Source: Rhodocyclales bacterium (GTDB taxonomy: Bacteria; Pseudomonadota; Gammaproteobacteria; Burkholderiales; Rhodocyclaceae). From it: DNA of 64,000 bases. Below the pieces are notes generated by a model. That model did not search any database. It had not been told where the DNA came from and saw only the letters and a list, made by a program, of their open reading frames with translations. This document shows positions 34,613 through 44,726 of this stretch, one piece after another (the stretch's first letter is position 1; the number at the start of each line of letters is the position of its first letter). Made by a program: the position numbers and the translations under genes. The DNA is taken from NCBI GenBank assembly GCA_016235805.1, contig JACRIY010000001.1, forward strand, positions 1 through 64,000, given 5' to 3'.

Positions 34613-34656
34613 GGCGCGAACCTCAAAGGCCAGCGTGCCGTGCCACCGGCGACCAA

Positions 34657-34700
34657 AGGAAGTCCCTGTGGGGCGCCGGCTTTGCGGCCGCGCGCGGCGC
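34657..34700 (+). repeat. Intergenic repeat family 3, copy 1
   Basis: AGGAAGTCCCTGTGGGGCGCCGGCTTTGCGGCCGCGCG, related to 56012-56050. Confidence 0.55.
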
Positions 34701-34711
34701 TTGCGCCGTCG

Positions 34712-35077
34712 CTATTGACCGACCACCGCGACATGACCGACGAACATGACAGTGGCAAAGGTACGCTGCAGCAGCTTGCTGTAAAAATTGGCCATCACCG
34801 AGCCCTCTTCGTAGCGAATCATGCTGCCCGGCTTGATGGCCATCTTCGGCGCGGCAATCCATTCGCGGGCGCCGCGATACTCGACTTCGATGTAGGTGAA
34901 GTCGTTGGCGTCGATCGCCGTCAGCACCTTGCCCTGGTTCGGCAGTTCGGACGGCGCCGGCGGCTTGTCCGGCATCAGCATGTCGCGCGCCTGCTCGGGC
35001 GAAGGATGGCCGGGCGGAGGCGCCGCCAGCGTCGCGGTCGCGGCGGAAAGCGCCAGCAGGAAAATGATCTGTTTCAT
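34712..35077 (-). CDS. Exported protein, NrfJ-like/OB-fold-like
   Basis: Signal peptide; GKVLTAIDANDFTYIEVEYRGAREWIAAPKMAIKPGSMIRY. Confidence 0.65.
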   Translation of the reverse strand: MKQIIFLLALSAATATLAAPPPGHPSPEQARDMLMPDKPPAPSELPNQGKVLTAIDANDFTYIEVEYRGAREWIAAPKMAIKPGSMIRYEEGSVMANFYSKLLQRTFATVMFVGHVAVVGQ

Positions 35078-35114
35078 GGAAGGTCCGATCGGGTTGTGGA
35101 ATTCGAAGCGCCGT

Positions 35115-35624
35115 TCACAGGCAGCGCCAGAACGGCGAGCCGGGCGACAGCGGAAAGCAGTTGATCATGGGGAAGGGATAGGGGCCCGGCATCAGCATCG
35201 GCCCCATCACCTGGTTGCGGCAATGGCGCAGATTCTGCTCGATGCGCTCGTTGCAGGCCGCGTCGCGCCGGTTGGCCTCGGCCGCCATGTCGTCGAAGAT
35301 CTGGTGGCGCTCGGCGGAGACCATGTGGTCCAGCACCTCGCGCGGCACGCCCTGCGCCGCCAGTTCAAGGATCTGTCCCGCCGACAGGCGATAGCGCGAG
35401 GCCGAGGCCACCATGCGCGAAATGATCTCCCCGGCCGCAATGCCCTGCCGCGCCAGCGCGACCACCTGCTCCAGCGGCAGCGCGGCCACCGGCTGCGGCA
35501 GCCGTGCTTCGAGCTGTTCGGCGCTGATGCGATCGATCTTCGGCGGTGCCAATGGCGTGTCGGCGCAGCCCGGCAACAACACGGTCAGTATGGCGGCAAG
35601 CAGCAGGCTGGATATGAAGCGCAT
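35115..35624 (-). CDS. Putative lipoprotein, hypothetical
   Basis: MRFISSLLLAAILTVLLPGCADT lipobox. Confidence 0.7.
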   Translation of the reverse strand: MRFISSLLLAAILTVLLPGCADTPLAPPKIDRISAEQLEARLPQPVAALPLEQVVALARQGIAAGEIISRMVASASRYRLSAGQILELAAQGVPREVLDHMVSAERHQIFDDMAAEANRRDAACNERIEQNLRHCRNQVMGPMLMPGPYPFPMINCFPLSPGSPFWRCL

Positions 35625-35924
35625 CGGCGTAACTGGATCGTCATCGGCTATCCACAATACGCAATGATAGGCGACCCGGCGCCTCTGCGGCAGGCCACGA
35701 CGAGGCCCGGCAATCCACCATTTGTCGCCGGGCCGCGGTGGGCGTAACATCGAATACATAGGCATGTCTGCCGGAACCGGGTGATTCTCGTGGCAAACAG
35801 AACCAGAGATTTGAAGAACGGGATCGGGTGCGCTGTCCAAACCTTAATGGCATGCCTGCTACGTTCCGGCGATGTTCTGTCCCCGATGTCGGCGCATCGG
35901 ATCGGCTTCGCCTGAATTTCCGCC

Positions 35925-38900
35925 ATGATTCCCAATCTCTTCAGTTGGCGATCGCTCAAGGCCCGCGTGACCTTATTCACGCTGGGGATCCTGGTGGCCA
36001 GCATCTCCGCGCTGGCGTTCTACACCAGCTGGATGCTGCAGGGGGACATGCAGCGCGCTCTCGGCGAGCAGCAGTTCGCGACAACGACGCTGGTCGCGAA
36101 AGGGATCGATGACGAGTTGAGGTCAAGGATCAATGCCCTGGAACAATATGCCAAGGGCAGGCTGGATCCATCCCTGCTGGCGAGCGCGGTCGCGTTGCAG
36201 GAGCGACTGGAAGGCAGCCCGGCGATTCTGAGCATGTTCAACGCGGGCATCTTCGTCACCGGGATCGATGGCGTGGCGATAGCTTCGGCACCGTCGTCCC
36301 TCGGACGTACCGGCACCGATTACAAAGACAGGGACTTCATAGCCGCCGCGATCGGGCAAGGCCTATCGAACATCGGCAAGCCGGTCATGGGCAAGAACCT
36401 GCGGGCGCCAACCGTTTCGATTGCGGTGCCCGTTCATGACGCCCAAGGCAAGGTGCTGGGCGCACTCGTCGGGGCGACCAACCTGGACAAGCCCAATTTC
36501 CTGGACAAGGTCACGCAGAGCCACTATGGCAAGAGTGGCGGCTACCTGCTGGCCGCCCCGCAGCACAAACTGTTCGTCACGGCCACCGAAAAGAGCAGGG
36601 CCATGCAGCCCCTGCCCGCGCTTGGCCTCAACGCCATGCACGATCGCTACATGGCGGGTTACGAAGGCTTCGGCGTGGCGGTCAACTCGCGCGGAGTTTC
36701 CGAACTTTCGGCGGCCAAGGGCATTCCGTCAGCGGGCTGGTTCGTGGTTGCCACCCTGCCGACCGAAGAAGCCTTTGCGCCGATAGACGCCATGACGCGA
36801 CGCGTGCTGCTGAGCACCCTGGTGTTCAGCCTGCTTGCCGGCGCACTGACCTGGTGGCTGATCACCCGGATGCTGCAACAGCGCTTCGCCCCGATGCTCA
36901 GTGCCAGCAGGGCACTGAGCACCCTGGCGGCGAACGATCAGCCCCTGCAAGCCCTGCCGGTCACCAGCCAGGACGAAGTCGGAGAACTGATCGGCGGCTT
37001 CAACCATTTGCTGCAAAACCTGCAGCAACGCGACCAGTACCAGCGGGCGCTGCTCGACAACTTCCCCTTCGCGGTGTGGCTGAAGGACACCGAGGGACGC
37101 TTCCTCGCCGTGAATGCCGGGTTCGTGAAGCTCTTCGGCGCGCGCAGCGTGGCTGAACTCGCCGGCAAAACGGACTTCGATATCGCGCCGCGCGAACTCG
37201 CGGAAAGCTATCGCGCCGACGACCGCGAAATCCTGGCGTCGCGGCAGAAGAAGAACGTCGAGGAAGAAATCCTCGTCGGCGGCACGCGCAGGTGGTTCGA
37301 AACCTACAAGGCTCCGGTGATCGACAGCAACGGCGCGCTGCTCGGCACGGTCGGATTCGCACGGGACATTACCGACCGCAGGGAGGCGGAGGCCGCCCTG
37401 GCACAGGAACGTGCGGTCCTGCGCGCGCTGATCGATGCCCTCCCGGATCTGGTGTGGCTGAAGAACGCGGACGGAATCTATCTCGGCTGCAATCGTCGCT
37501 TCGAAGAATTCTTCGGCGCCCGCGAGGCGGAGATCCTCGGCAAGACCGACTACGATTTCGTATCCGGGGAACTTGCGGATTTCTTCCGCGAGCACGATCG
37601 CCTCGCCATGGAAAAGAACGGTCCGTCGATCAACGAGGAAGAGGTGACATTCGCCTCCGACGGCCACCGCGAACTGCTCGAAACCACGAAGGTGCCCATG
37701 CGTGATGCCGAGGGCAAGCTGGTGGGTATCCTGGGCATCGGTCACGACATCACCCAGCGCAAGGCCACCGACCAGGAACTCGAACAGCACCGGCGGCATC
37801 TGCAGCAACTGGTCGATGTGCGCACCGCCGCGCTTTCCGTGGCCAAGGAAGCCGCCGAAGCCGCCAGCCGCGCCAAGAGCACCTTCCTTGCCAACATGAG
37901 CCACGAGTTGCGCACGCCGATGAACGGCATCATGGGCATGCTGACCCTGGCCCGACGCCACATGCGGGATGAAACCGGCCTCGCCCAGCTGGACAAGGCG
38001 AAAGACGCCGCCGACCACCTGCTGGCGGTGCTGAACGACATCCTCGACATCTCCAAGATCGAAGCGGAACGCATGGTGCTGGAAGACGTGCCGCTGCAAC
38101 TCGATCGTGTCCTGGAAAGGCTGGTCGGCGTGATCGGCAACAAGGCCGCGGAAAAGGGCTTGCAGCTCCAGGTCGACCTGCCGGAGGAACTGGCACGGCA
38201 GGCGCTGGAAGGCGACCCGCTGCGCCTTGAACAAATCCTGCTGAACCTTACCTCCAACGCCGTCAAATTCACCACCCGGGGCGGCATCACGGTGAGCGTC
38301 AGGCAGGTGGATGCCACCCCGGAGCGGGTCCAGGTTCGATTCGAAATCACGGATACCGGCATCGGCATCGAAGCGGCCGCCCAGGCCAGGCTCTTTACCG
38401 CCTTCGAGCAGGCCGACAGCTCGATGACACGCAGATACGGCGGCACCGGGCTGGGACTCGCGATCAGCAGGCGCCTGGTCGAGATGATGGGCGGCACGAT
38501 CGGGGCCGACAGTAGCGTCGGCCATGGCAGCACCTTCTGGTTTGCCGTGCCACTGAAAAAGGGGGCCTCGCGCGCCATTGCGTCGGCGGCGACTTCCGCG
38601 GCCCCATCGGACGAGGCGCAGCTCAGGGCCCGTTATTCCGGCGCGCGCATCCTCCTGGCGGAAGACGAGCCGATCAACCAGGAAGTTTCGCGCGGAGCGC
38701 TGGAGTACGTCGGATTGAGCGTGGACCTGGCTGAAGACGGACGGGCTGCGGTCGCCATGGCGCAACGCATGCACTACGATCTGATCCTGATGGACATGCA
38801 GATGCCGCTGATGAACGGCGAAGAAGCCACGCGGGCGATCCGCGCCCTGCCCGGCTACGCGACCACGCCGATCCTGGCAATGACGGCGAACGCCTTCGAC

Positions 38901-39014
38901 GAGGATCGCAAGCTGTGCATCGTCGCCGGCATGGACGACCACATCGGCAAGCCTGTGGCGCCCGACGTGCTCTACGGCATCCTGTTGAAGTGGCTGTCTC
39001 GGCCCGGCAGTTGA
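35925..39014 (+). CDS. Hybrid histidine kinase 3: Cache-like sensor, HAMP, two PAS, HisKA/HATPase, REC
   Basis: [22 protein letters not shown] Cache-like region; [49 protein letters not shown]. Confidence 0.93.
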   Translation: MIPNLFSWRSLKARVTLFTLGILVASISALAFYTSWMLQGDMQRALGEQQFATTTLVAKGIDDELRSRINALEQYAKGRLDPSLLASAVALQERLEGSPAILSMFNAGIFVTGIDGVAIASAPSSLGRTGTDYKDRDFIAAAIGQGLSNIGKPVMGKNLRAPTVSIAVPVHDAQGKVLGALVGATNLDKPNFLDKVTQSHYGKSGGYLLAAPQHKLFVTATEKSRAMQPLPALGLNAMHDRYMAGYEGFGVAVNSRGVSELSAAKGIPSAGWFVVATLPTEEAFAPIDAMTRRVLLSTLVFSLLAGALTWWLITRMLQQRFAPMLSASRALSTLAANDQPLQALPVTSQDEVGELIGGFNHLLQNLQQRDQYQRALLDNFPFAVWLKDTEGRFLAVNAGFVKLFGARSVAELAGKTDFDIAPRELAESYRADDREILASRQKKNVEEEILVGGTRRWFETYKAPVIDSNGALLGTVGFARDITDRREAEAALAQERAVLRALIDALPDLVWLKNADGIYLGCNRRFEEFFGAREAEILGKTDYDFVSGELADFFREHDRLAMEKNGPSINEEEVTFASDGHRELLETTKVPMRDAEGKLVGILGIGHDITQRKATDQELEQHRRHLQQLVDVRTAALSVAKEAAEAASRAKSTFLANMSHELRTPMNGIMGMLTLARRHMRDETGLAQLDKAKDAADHLLAVLNDILDISKIEAERMVLEDVPLQLDRVLERLVGVIGNKAAEKGLQLQVDLPEELARQALEGDPLRLEQILLNLTSNAVKFTTRGGITVSVRQVDATPERVQVRFEITDTGIGIEAAAQARLFTAFEQADSSMTRRYGGTGLGLAISRRLVEMMGGTIGADSSVGHGSTFWFAVPLKKGASRAIASAATSAAPSDEAQLRARYSGARILLAEDEPINQEVSRGALEYVGLSVDLAEDGRAAVAMAQRMHYDLILMDMQMPLMNGEEATRAIRALPGYATTPILAMTANAFDEDRKLCIVAGMDDHIGKPVAPDVLYGILLKWLSRPGS

Positions 39015-39058
39015 CCGCAGCAAGCCGGCAGCCGGCGCTCCGGTACAATTCCGCCCCC

Positions 39059-40975
39059 ATGCCCGCCACCCTTGAACTCCTCGCCCCCGCCAGGAATGCC
39101 GACATCGGCATCGAAGCGATCAGGCACGGCGCCGACGCCGTGTATGTCGGCGGACCGGCCTTCGGCGCGCGCTATGGCGCGGGCAACACGGTCGCCGACA
39201 TCGAGCGCCTGGCGGCCTTCGCGCACCGCTTCCACGCGAAGATCTTCGTCACGCTCAACACCATCCTGCGCGACGACGAGCTCGACGAGGCGCGGCGCAT
39301 GGCCTGGCAGATGTTCGAGGCCGGCGTCGATGCACTGATCGTGCAGGACATGGGCCTGCTGGAACTCGACCTGCCGCCGATCCAGCTCCACGCTTCGACC
39401 CAGACCGACATCCGCACGCCGGAGAAGGCGAAGTTCCTCGCCGATGTCGGCTTCTCGCAGATGGTGCTGGCGCGCGAACTGTCGCTGCCGGAGATCGGCG
39501 CGATCCGCACAAAAGTCGGCGCTGGCGGCACGGCGCCCATCCTCGAATTCTTCATCCACGGCGCGCTCTGCGTGGCGTTTTCCGGGCAGTGCTACATCAG
39601 CCATGCCCACACCGGGCGCAGCGCCAACCGCGGCGAGTGCTCGCAGGCCTGCCGCCTGCCCTACAACCTCGAAGATAAGCAGGGCCGCATCGTGGCCTTC
39701 GACAAGCACCTGCTGTCGATGAAGGACAACGACCAGAGCGCCAACCTGCGGCTGCTGGCCGATGCCGGCATCCGCTCGTTCAAGGTCGAGGGCCGGCTGA
39801 AGGATGCCGCCTACGTCAAGAACACCACCGCGCACTACCGGCAACTGCTCGACCGCATCATCGAGGACGCGCCGGACCTGTATTCGCGCGCCTCGTCCGG
39901 GCATTGCAGCTTCACCTTCACGCCGCGCCCGGAGAAGACCTTCAACCGCGGCGCCACCGACTATTTCGTCAACGGCCGCCAGCCCGACATCGGCGCCTTC
40001 GACACGCCGAGCTTCGCCGGCGAGGCCAGCGGCACCATCACGCGCATAGGCCCCGACTGGTTCGAGGTCGACAGCAAGGAACAGTTCGCCAATGGCGACG
40101 GCATTTCCTACATGTCGCGCGGACGCAAGCTCGCCGGCCTGCGCATCAACGTCGCCAAACGCGTCGGCCAATCCCAGCGCCTGTTTCCCAACGAAATGCC
40201 CGAGGATCCCGAAGGCTTCAAGGTCGGCGTCGAAATCCTGCGCAATCGCGACCAGGCCTTCGAGCGCCTGCTGGAAAAGGAATCCGCCGAGCGCCGCATC
40301 ATGGTCAGCGTGGAACTGACCGAGACCGCCGACGGCTTCGCCCTCGCCCTGCGCGACGAGGACGGCATCGAGGGTCGCGCCGCCATCGTCCATGCCAGGG
40401 AAGCGGCAAAGAATCCGCAGCGCGCGCTGGTCGGCCTCGGCGAAAACCTGGGCAAGCTGGGCGCCACGGATTTCAAGGCGAGCGAGGTCAAGGTGGTGCT
40501 CGGCGAGCCCTGGTTCCTGCCCCCCTCGGCGATCAATGCCCTGCGCCGCGACGCCGTCGATGCGCTGGTCATTGCACGGGCGGCGGCGCGCCCGCGCCTG
40601 CCGCGCGCGGCCGCCGTCGAACCGCCGGCACTCTATCCAGAGCGCGAACTGAGCTACCTCGGCAACGTGCTCAACGGCGCCGCGCGCGCCTTCTACCGTC
40701 GCCACGGCGTGGCCCTGATCGCCGACGCCTACGAGGCCGACACCACGCCCGGCGACGTCTCGCTGATGATCACCAAGCACTGCCTGCGCTACAGCCACAG
40801 CCTGTGCCCGAAGGAAGCCAAGGGCTGGGTCACCGGCGTCAATGCCGAACCGATGACCCTGGTCAATGGCAAGGATAGGCTGACGCTGCGCTTCGACTGC
40901 AAGAAGTGCGAAATGCACGTCGTCGGCAGGATGAAGAAGGGCCGTACCATCAGCATCCTGCCGGTCGCGCACTGA
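39059..40975 (+). CDS. rlhA: Peptidase U32 family protein, RlhA (23S rRNA C2501 hydroxylation)-like
   Basis: ~638 aa; MPATLELLAPARNADIGIEAIRHGADAVYVGGPAFGARYGAGN; FIHGALCVAFSGQCYISHAHTGRSANRGECSQACR. Confidence 0.88.
   Translation: MPATLELLAPARNADIGIEAIRHGADAVYVGGPAFGARYGAGNTVADIERLAAFAHRFHAKIFVTLNTILRDDELDEARRMAWQMFEAGVDALIVQDMGLLELDLPPIQLHASTQTDIRTPEKAKFLADVGFSQMVLARELSLPEIGAIRTKVGAGGTAPILEFFIHGALCVAFSGQCYISHAHTGRSANRGECSQACRLPYNLEDKQGRIVAFDKHLLSMKDNDQSANLRLLADAGIRSFKVEGRLKDAAYVKNTTAHYRQLLDRIIEDAPDLYSRASSGHCSFTFTPRPEKTFNRGATDYFVNGRQPDIGAFDTPSFAGEASGTITRIGPDWFEVDSKEQFANGDGISYMSRGRKLAGLRINVAKRVGQSQRLFPNEMPEDPEGFKVGVEILRNRDQAFERLLEKESAERRIMVSVELTETADGFALALRDEDGIEGRAAIVHAREAAKNPQRALVGLGENLGKLGATDFKASEVKVVLGEPWFLPPSAINALRRDAVDALVIARAAARPRLPRAAAVEPPALYPERELSYLGNVLNGAARAFYRRHGVALIADAYEADTTPGDVSLMITKHCLRYSHSLCPKEAKGWVTGVNAEPMTLVNGKDRLTLRFDCKKCEMHVVGRMKKGRTISILPVAH
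39511..39535 (+). repeat. SCR25 copy 12 (inside U32 RlhA-like gene)
   Basis: aaaAGTCGGCGctggcggcACGGcg. Confidence 0.9.
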
Positions 40976-40979
40976 GCTC

Positions 40980-41264
40980 ATGGTCAAGGCCCTGCTTGCC
41001 GCGCAGCAGCGCGAACGCGACCAGCTGCTGGCCGAACTGGTCAGGATCAAGGGTTTCATGCCGCTGTTGATGAAGCCCCGCAACGGCATGAAATGGACGC
41101 CGGAGGACCGCATCGAACTCGCCATGCAACTCAGGGCGGCCGCCCACCTGTCGCCTTATCTCGCCGTACTGATCCTGCCCGGTTCCTTCCTGCTGTTGCC
41201 GCTGCTGGCCTGGTGGCTGGATCGGCGGCGGCACAAGCGCGATGACGCGGTCCCCCACGCCTGA
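40980..41264 (+). CDS. Hypothetical membrane-anchored protein
   Basis: 94-aa ORF immediately downstream of the U32 gene; one hydrophobic segment. Confidence 0.6.
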   Translation: MVKALLAAQQRERDQLLAELVRIKGFMPLLMKPRNGMKWTPEDRIELAMQLRAAAHLSPYLAVLILPGSFLLLPLLAWWLDRRRHKRDDAVPHA

Positions 41265-41325
41265 ATTGCGGCTACCGCGAAGTATCCGCATTGGGTCCGG
41301 GCCGCGGCTGCCATGAAGCAGTTTC

Positions 41326-41350
41326 AAAAGTCGGCGCTGACGACACGGCG
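41326..41350 (+). repeat. SCR25 copy 13 (intergenic, upstream of dusC)
   Basis: aaaAGTCGGCGctgacgacACGGcg. Confidence 0.9.
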
Positions 41351-41376
41351 CTTCCGGTAGCGAACGCGCCTTCGAC

Positions 41377-42369
41377 ATGAGCCGGATCGTCCTCGCCCCG
41401 ATGGAAGGCCTCGCCGACGACGTGCTGCGCGCCGTGCTGACCGCCGCCGGCGGTTACGACTGGTGCGTCACCGAGTTCGTCCGCGTCACTACCACCTTGC
41501 TGCCGCATTCCTGCTTCACGCGCCTCTCGCCCGAGCTGAAGACCGGCTCGCGCACCGCCAGCGGCACGCCGGTGCGCATCCAGTTGCTCGGTTCCGATCC
41601 GGCGCGCATGGCGGCCAACGCCGCCCACCTGGCGCAGCTCGATCCATTCGGCATCGACCTCAATTTCGGCTGCCCGACGCCGCTGGTGAACCGCAATCGC
41701 GGCGGCGCCGCCCTGCTCGACGAACCGGAACTGCTGCAGCGCATCGCCGGCGCGGTGCGCGCCGCCGTGCCGCCGGCGATCCCGGTCACCGCCAAGATGC
41801 GGCTGGGCATCGAAGACACCGGCCGCGCGCTGGACTGCGCGCTGGCGCTGGAAGCCGGCGGCGTGCAGGAACTGGTGGTGCATGCGCGCACCAAGGCCGA
41901 CGGCTACCGCCCGCTGGTGCGCTGGGAATGGATCGCGCGCATCGGCGAGGTGGTCCGACTGCCGCTGATCGCCAACGGCGAAGTGTGGACCGTCGCCGAC
42001 TACCATCGCATCCGCGCCGCCACCGGCTGCGACGACGTCATGCTGGGGCGCGGCGCGGTGGCCGACCCGCTGCTGGCGCGGCGCATCCGCACCGGCGGCG
42101 ATCCCGAACCGAGCGATGCCGACTGGGAAGAGATCCGCGCCATGATCGAGACCTTCTGGATCCGCGTGCAGGCGAAGGTGACGCCGACCCAATCGCCGGG
42201 CCGCATCAAGCAGTGGCTGGGCATGATGCAGCGCAATTACCCGCAGGCGGAAAGGCTGTTTCGCGCAATCCGCGAAGCGCGGCGCGCGGAGGAGGTCAGC
42301 GCCGGGCTGGCGCGAACTGGACTTAGCCCCAGCCATCCTCGCGCGGCCATGTCGGAGCCGACACCGTAG
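41377..42369 (+). CDS. dusC: tRNA-dihydrouridine(16) synthase DusC
   Basis: RIVLAPMEGLADDVLRAVLT; DLNFGCPTPLVNRNRGGAALL; VTAKMRLG; GRGAVADPLL. Confidence 0.9.
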   Translation: MSRIVLAPMEGLADDVLRAVLTAAGGYDWCVTEFVRVTTTLLPHSCFTRLSPELKTGSRTASGTPVRIQLLGSDPARMAANAAHLAQLDPFGIDLNFGCPTPLVNRNRGGAALLDEPELLQRIAGAVRAAVPPAIPVTAKMRLGIEDTGRALDCALALEAGGVQELVVHARTKADGYRPLVRWEWIARIGEVVRLPLIANGEVWTVADYHRIRAATGCDDVMLGRGAVADPLLARRIRTGGDPEPSDADWEEIRAMIETFWIRVQAKVTPTQSPGRIKQWLGMMQRNYPQAERLFRAIREARRAEEVSAGLARTGLSPSHPRAAMSEPTP

Positions 42370-42371
42370 GG

Positions 42372-42396
42372 GAAAGTCGGCGCTGGCGCGACGGCG
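42372..42396 (+). repeat. SCR25 copy 14 (intergenic, downstream of dusC)
   Basis: gaaAGTCGGCGctggcgcgACGGcg. Confidence 0.9.
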
Positions 42397-42425
42397 TAGA
42401 GAACTGCGACCGCCGCCACCCGAAT

Positions 42426-42450
42426 GAAAACGGGGGCAAGAGCCCCCGTG
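42426..42450 (-). terminator. Terminator of PEP-CTERM gene 3
   Basis: AAAACGGGGGCAAGAGCCCCCGT stem-loop. Confidence 0.7.
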
Positions 42451-42473
42451 CACACCGGCCATTGAAGCTTGTG

Positions 42474-43199
42474 TCAGACGGCCGGTTTCTGCTTGCGGCG
42501 CCGGGCCACAACGCTTAGCAGCCCCAGGCCGGCAAGCATCATGGCGTAGGTTTCGGGTTCGGGGACGGGCGCCGCCGCAGCCAGCGTAACCTCAACGTTG
42601 TCGAGCGCCATCCCGGCATTGCCGGTGATCGTACTGGCGAAGCTGATCCGGGTCGAGCTTTCCGTCGCGATGAAATCAAAGCCGCGCGATTCCCAGCCCA
42701 TGTTGGTTGCAGACTTCCCGGTCACATCGAAGGTGTAGTGATTGGAAACGATCGCCGCATTCGGCAGCGTCACGCCCGCCACCTTGGCGTCCATGTGTTT
42801 CGTCACGGGTGCCCCCGCATAGTTGCCGGCGATGTCGAACGAGACGTGATACAGCGCTCCGACTGCCGTGGCGAAGACCTGAGAGATCCCGCCGCCAAGC
42901 GAGCCGTTCATATCCACGCTGGCATCATTCCTGAGCGTGTCCGCGTCGCTGCCATCCCATAGCGTGTTGATGATGTCCACCTGGCCGAAATCGATCTTCC
43001 AGTAGGCGAAGTGTCCCGTCGCGCTCGGCGAGTATGCCGGGGTATACGTCTGCCAGGGCACTCCGCTATACCCGGCCTCGAAACTGCCGTTCTGCAGCAG
43101 GTTGGCGGCATGGACGGGTGTCGTCGCGCCGAGCGCGAAACCCAACGCCGCGCAGGCGGACACGGACTTGCGAAACAGACCCCCAATTGAAATTTTCAT
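42474..43199 (-). CDS. PEP-CTERM sorting domain protein 3 (choice-of-anchor-like)
   Basis: Signal peptide, NLLQNGSFEAGYSGVPW, C-terminus VPEPETYAMMLAGLGLLSVVARRRK. Confidence 0.92.
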   Translation of the reverse strand: MKISIGGLFRKSVSACAALGFALGATTPVHAANLLQNGSFEAGYSGVPWQTYTPAYSPSATGHFAYWKIDFGQVDIINTLWDGSDADTLRNDASVDMNGSLGGGISQVFATAVGALYHVSFDIAGNYAGAPVTKHMDAKVAGVTLPNAAIVSNHYTFDVTGKSATNMGWESRGFDFIATESSTRISFASTITGNAGMALDNVEVTLAAAAPVPEPETYAMMLAGLGLLSVVARRRKQKPAV

Positions 43200-43465
43200 T
43201 GCATCTCTCCCCAGGATTCGCCGGCCAGCCGATTGTGTTCCAAGGCCGATGTGAACGCGCACGCGACGCATTTGAAGAGCATACGGTCGGGCAATGCCGC
43301 CGACAAATAGTCCGTTCGGACTAAGCGGCCGGCAATCCGGCGCGCGATTCGGCGGCACGAAATTCCGGCGGGAAATTCGATTCTCAAGCCGGGTAAGGCA
43401 TTCACGACCGGCCGGTGAATCGGATCTATCACCAACGCAATATTTCAACGGAATTGCCCGTTAGT

Positions 43466-43479
43466 TGACCCAGGTCAAC
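43466..43479. promoter_or_regulatory. Candidate CRP/FNR-family site
   Basis: TTGACCCAGGTCAA (TTGAC-N4-GTCAA), 6-bp perfect arms. Confidence 0.45.
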
Positions 43480-43543
43480 ACTGGTACGGATAGTCGCTGA
43501 GCCTGGCCGAAAAGGTGGCCTCAGGAAGGCGAATGTCGCCTGC

Positions 43544-44722
43544 TCAGGCCTGGACCGGCGCGCGAAAGCGCAACACCAGCCACAGCAGCAACAGACCCGC
43601 TGCAAGCCACGCCACTCCCGGCACCCAGACCAGCAGCGCGCTGATCGCGGGATCCTTGTTCACCTGTGCCGCGACCAGGCCCATGCGGACGAAGGTGGCG
43701 AGCGCCAGCAGGGCGAACAGGCCACCGGTCGCCGCGCCCTCGCGGCCGACATGGCCGATGGCGATGGCCGCCGTCATCGCGCTCATCAGCACCGCCGCCC
43801 AGGCCCCGCCGGCGAGAAATTGCAGCACCAGCAGGCTCTCCAGCGAGGGCGCCACCGCCGCCAGCGCCGAGGCGAGCGCGCCGAGCACGGCGCCCACCGC
43901 CATGACCCCGCCGCCGCCGAAGCGCTCGTTGGCGCGGCAGGCGGGGAAGATCAGCAGGTTGAAGCCGACCCAGAACACAGGCATCAGCAGGTCGAGTTGC
44001 TCCGGCCTGGCGAAACGCAGGTAGAGCGGCGCCGAATTGAGCGCGAAATGCGCCTGGAAGCCAAAGCCGAGCATGGCCACCGCAGCGAAGAACAGCACGA
44101 CGCCGACGCCCACGGGCTTCTTCGCCGCCGGTTCCGGGGCAGCGGCCGCCGTGCCGGCCAGGTGCTTCTCGGCCCAGAGCATGCCGCTGACGGCGGCCAC
44201 CAGGGCGATCGACGACAGCGCGAAAGGCAGGCGCGGATCGACACCGCGCAGACTCACCGTCAGGTAGGGGGCGACGGCGCCGGCGACGCCCAGGCCGACC
44301 AGGCTCAGGGTCGACACCCAGGGCAGTTTCGGCGTCGGCACATATTTGCCCAGCATCATCATGGGCGGCGCGCGGAGTGCCGACGAGGTCATGGCCCAGA
44401 TCGCGATCAAGCCGAGGAACAACAGCGGCGAAGCCGAGGGCGCGGCGATCGGCAGCAGAAGGAAGGCGACGCAGGATATCGCGGTGAGCACCAGCAGCAG
44501 GCGACCAAGGCGGCCCAGTGTGCGCGACACCTTGTCGGCAGCGACGCCAATGGAAAAGTCCATCAGCGTGAAGATGGCCTGGTCCGCCATCAGGATGTAG
44601 ATCACCCATTTCTTCTCGATGCCGGCCTGCGCGGCGAGATGCGGCAGGTAGATGACGTAGACCGTCCAGCAGGTGACGAAGAGGAACTGGACCGCGGCGA
44701 AATAGAGGCCGACGCGCGTCAC
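43544..44722 (-). CDS. MFS transporter
   Basis: ~12 hydrophobic segments; GTG at 44720-44722 sits just after the upstream hydrolase stop; ORF track has a longer start. Confidence 0.8.
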   Translation of the reverse strand: MTRVGLYFAAVQFLFVTCWTVYVIYLPHLAAQAGIEKKWVIYILMADQAIFTLMDFSIGVAADKVSRTLGRLGRLLLVLTAISCVAFLLLPIAAPSASPLLFLGLIAIWAMTSSALRAPPMMMLGKYVPTPKLPWVSTLSLVGLGVAGAVAPYLTVSLRGVDPRLPFALSSIALVAAVSGMLWAEKHLAGTAAAAPEPAAKKPVGVGVVLFFAAVAMLGFGFQAHFALNSAPLYLRFARPEQLDLLMPVFWVGFNLLIFPACRANERFGGGGVMAVGAVLGALASALAAVAPSLESLLVLQFLAGGAWAAVLMSAMTAAIAIGHVGREGAATGGLFALLALATFVRMGLVAAQVNKDPAISALLVWVPGVAWLAAGLLLLWLVLRFRAPVQA

Positions 44723-44726
44723 GACA

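Noticed and set aside
34598-34616. ATCGGCGCTCACGGCG at the start of the Rieske gene
   Set aside because: Resembles SCR25 copy 1 but lacks AGTCGGCG and is only ~14 bp; likely convergence of a GTGAGCGCCGA(T/C) start.
36729-39023. 764-aa minus-strand ORF opposite hybrid kinase 3
   Set aside because: Antisense artefact in a high-GC gene.
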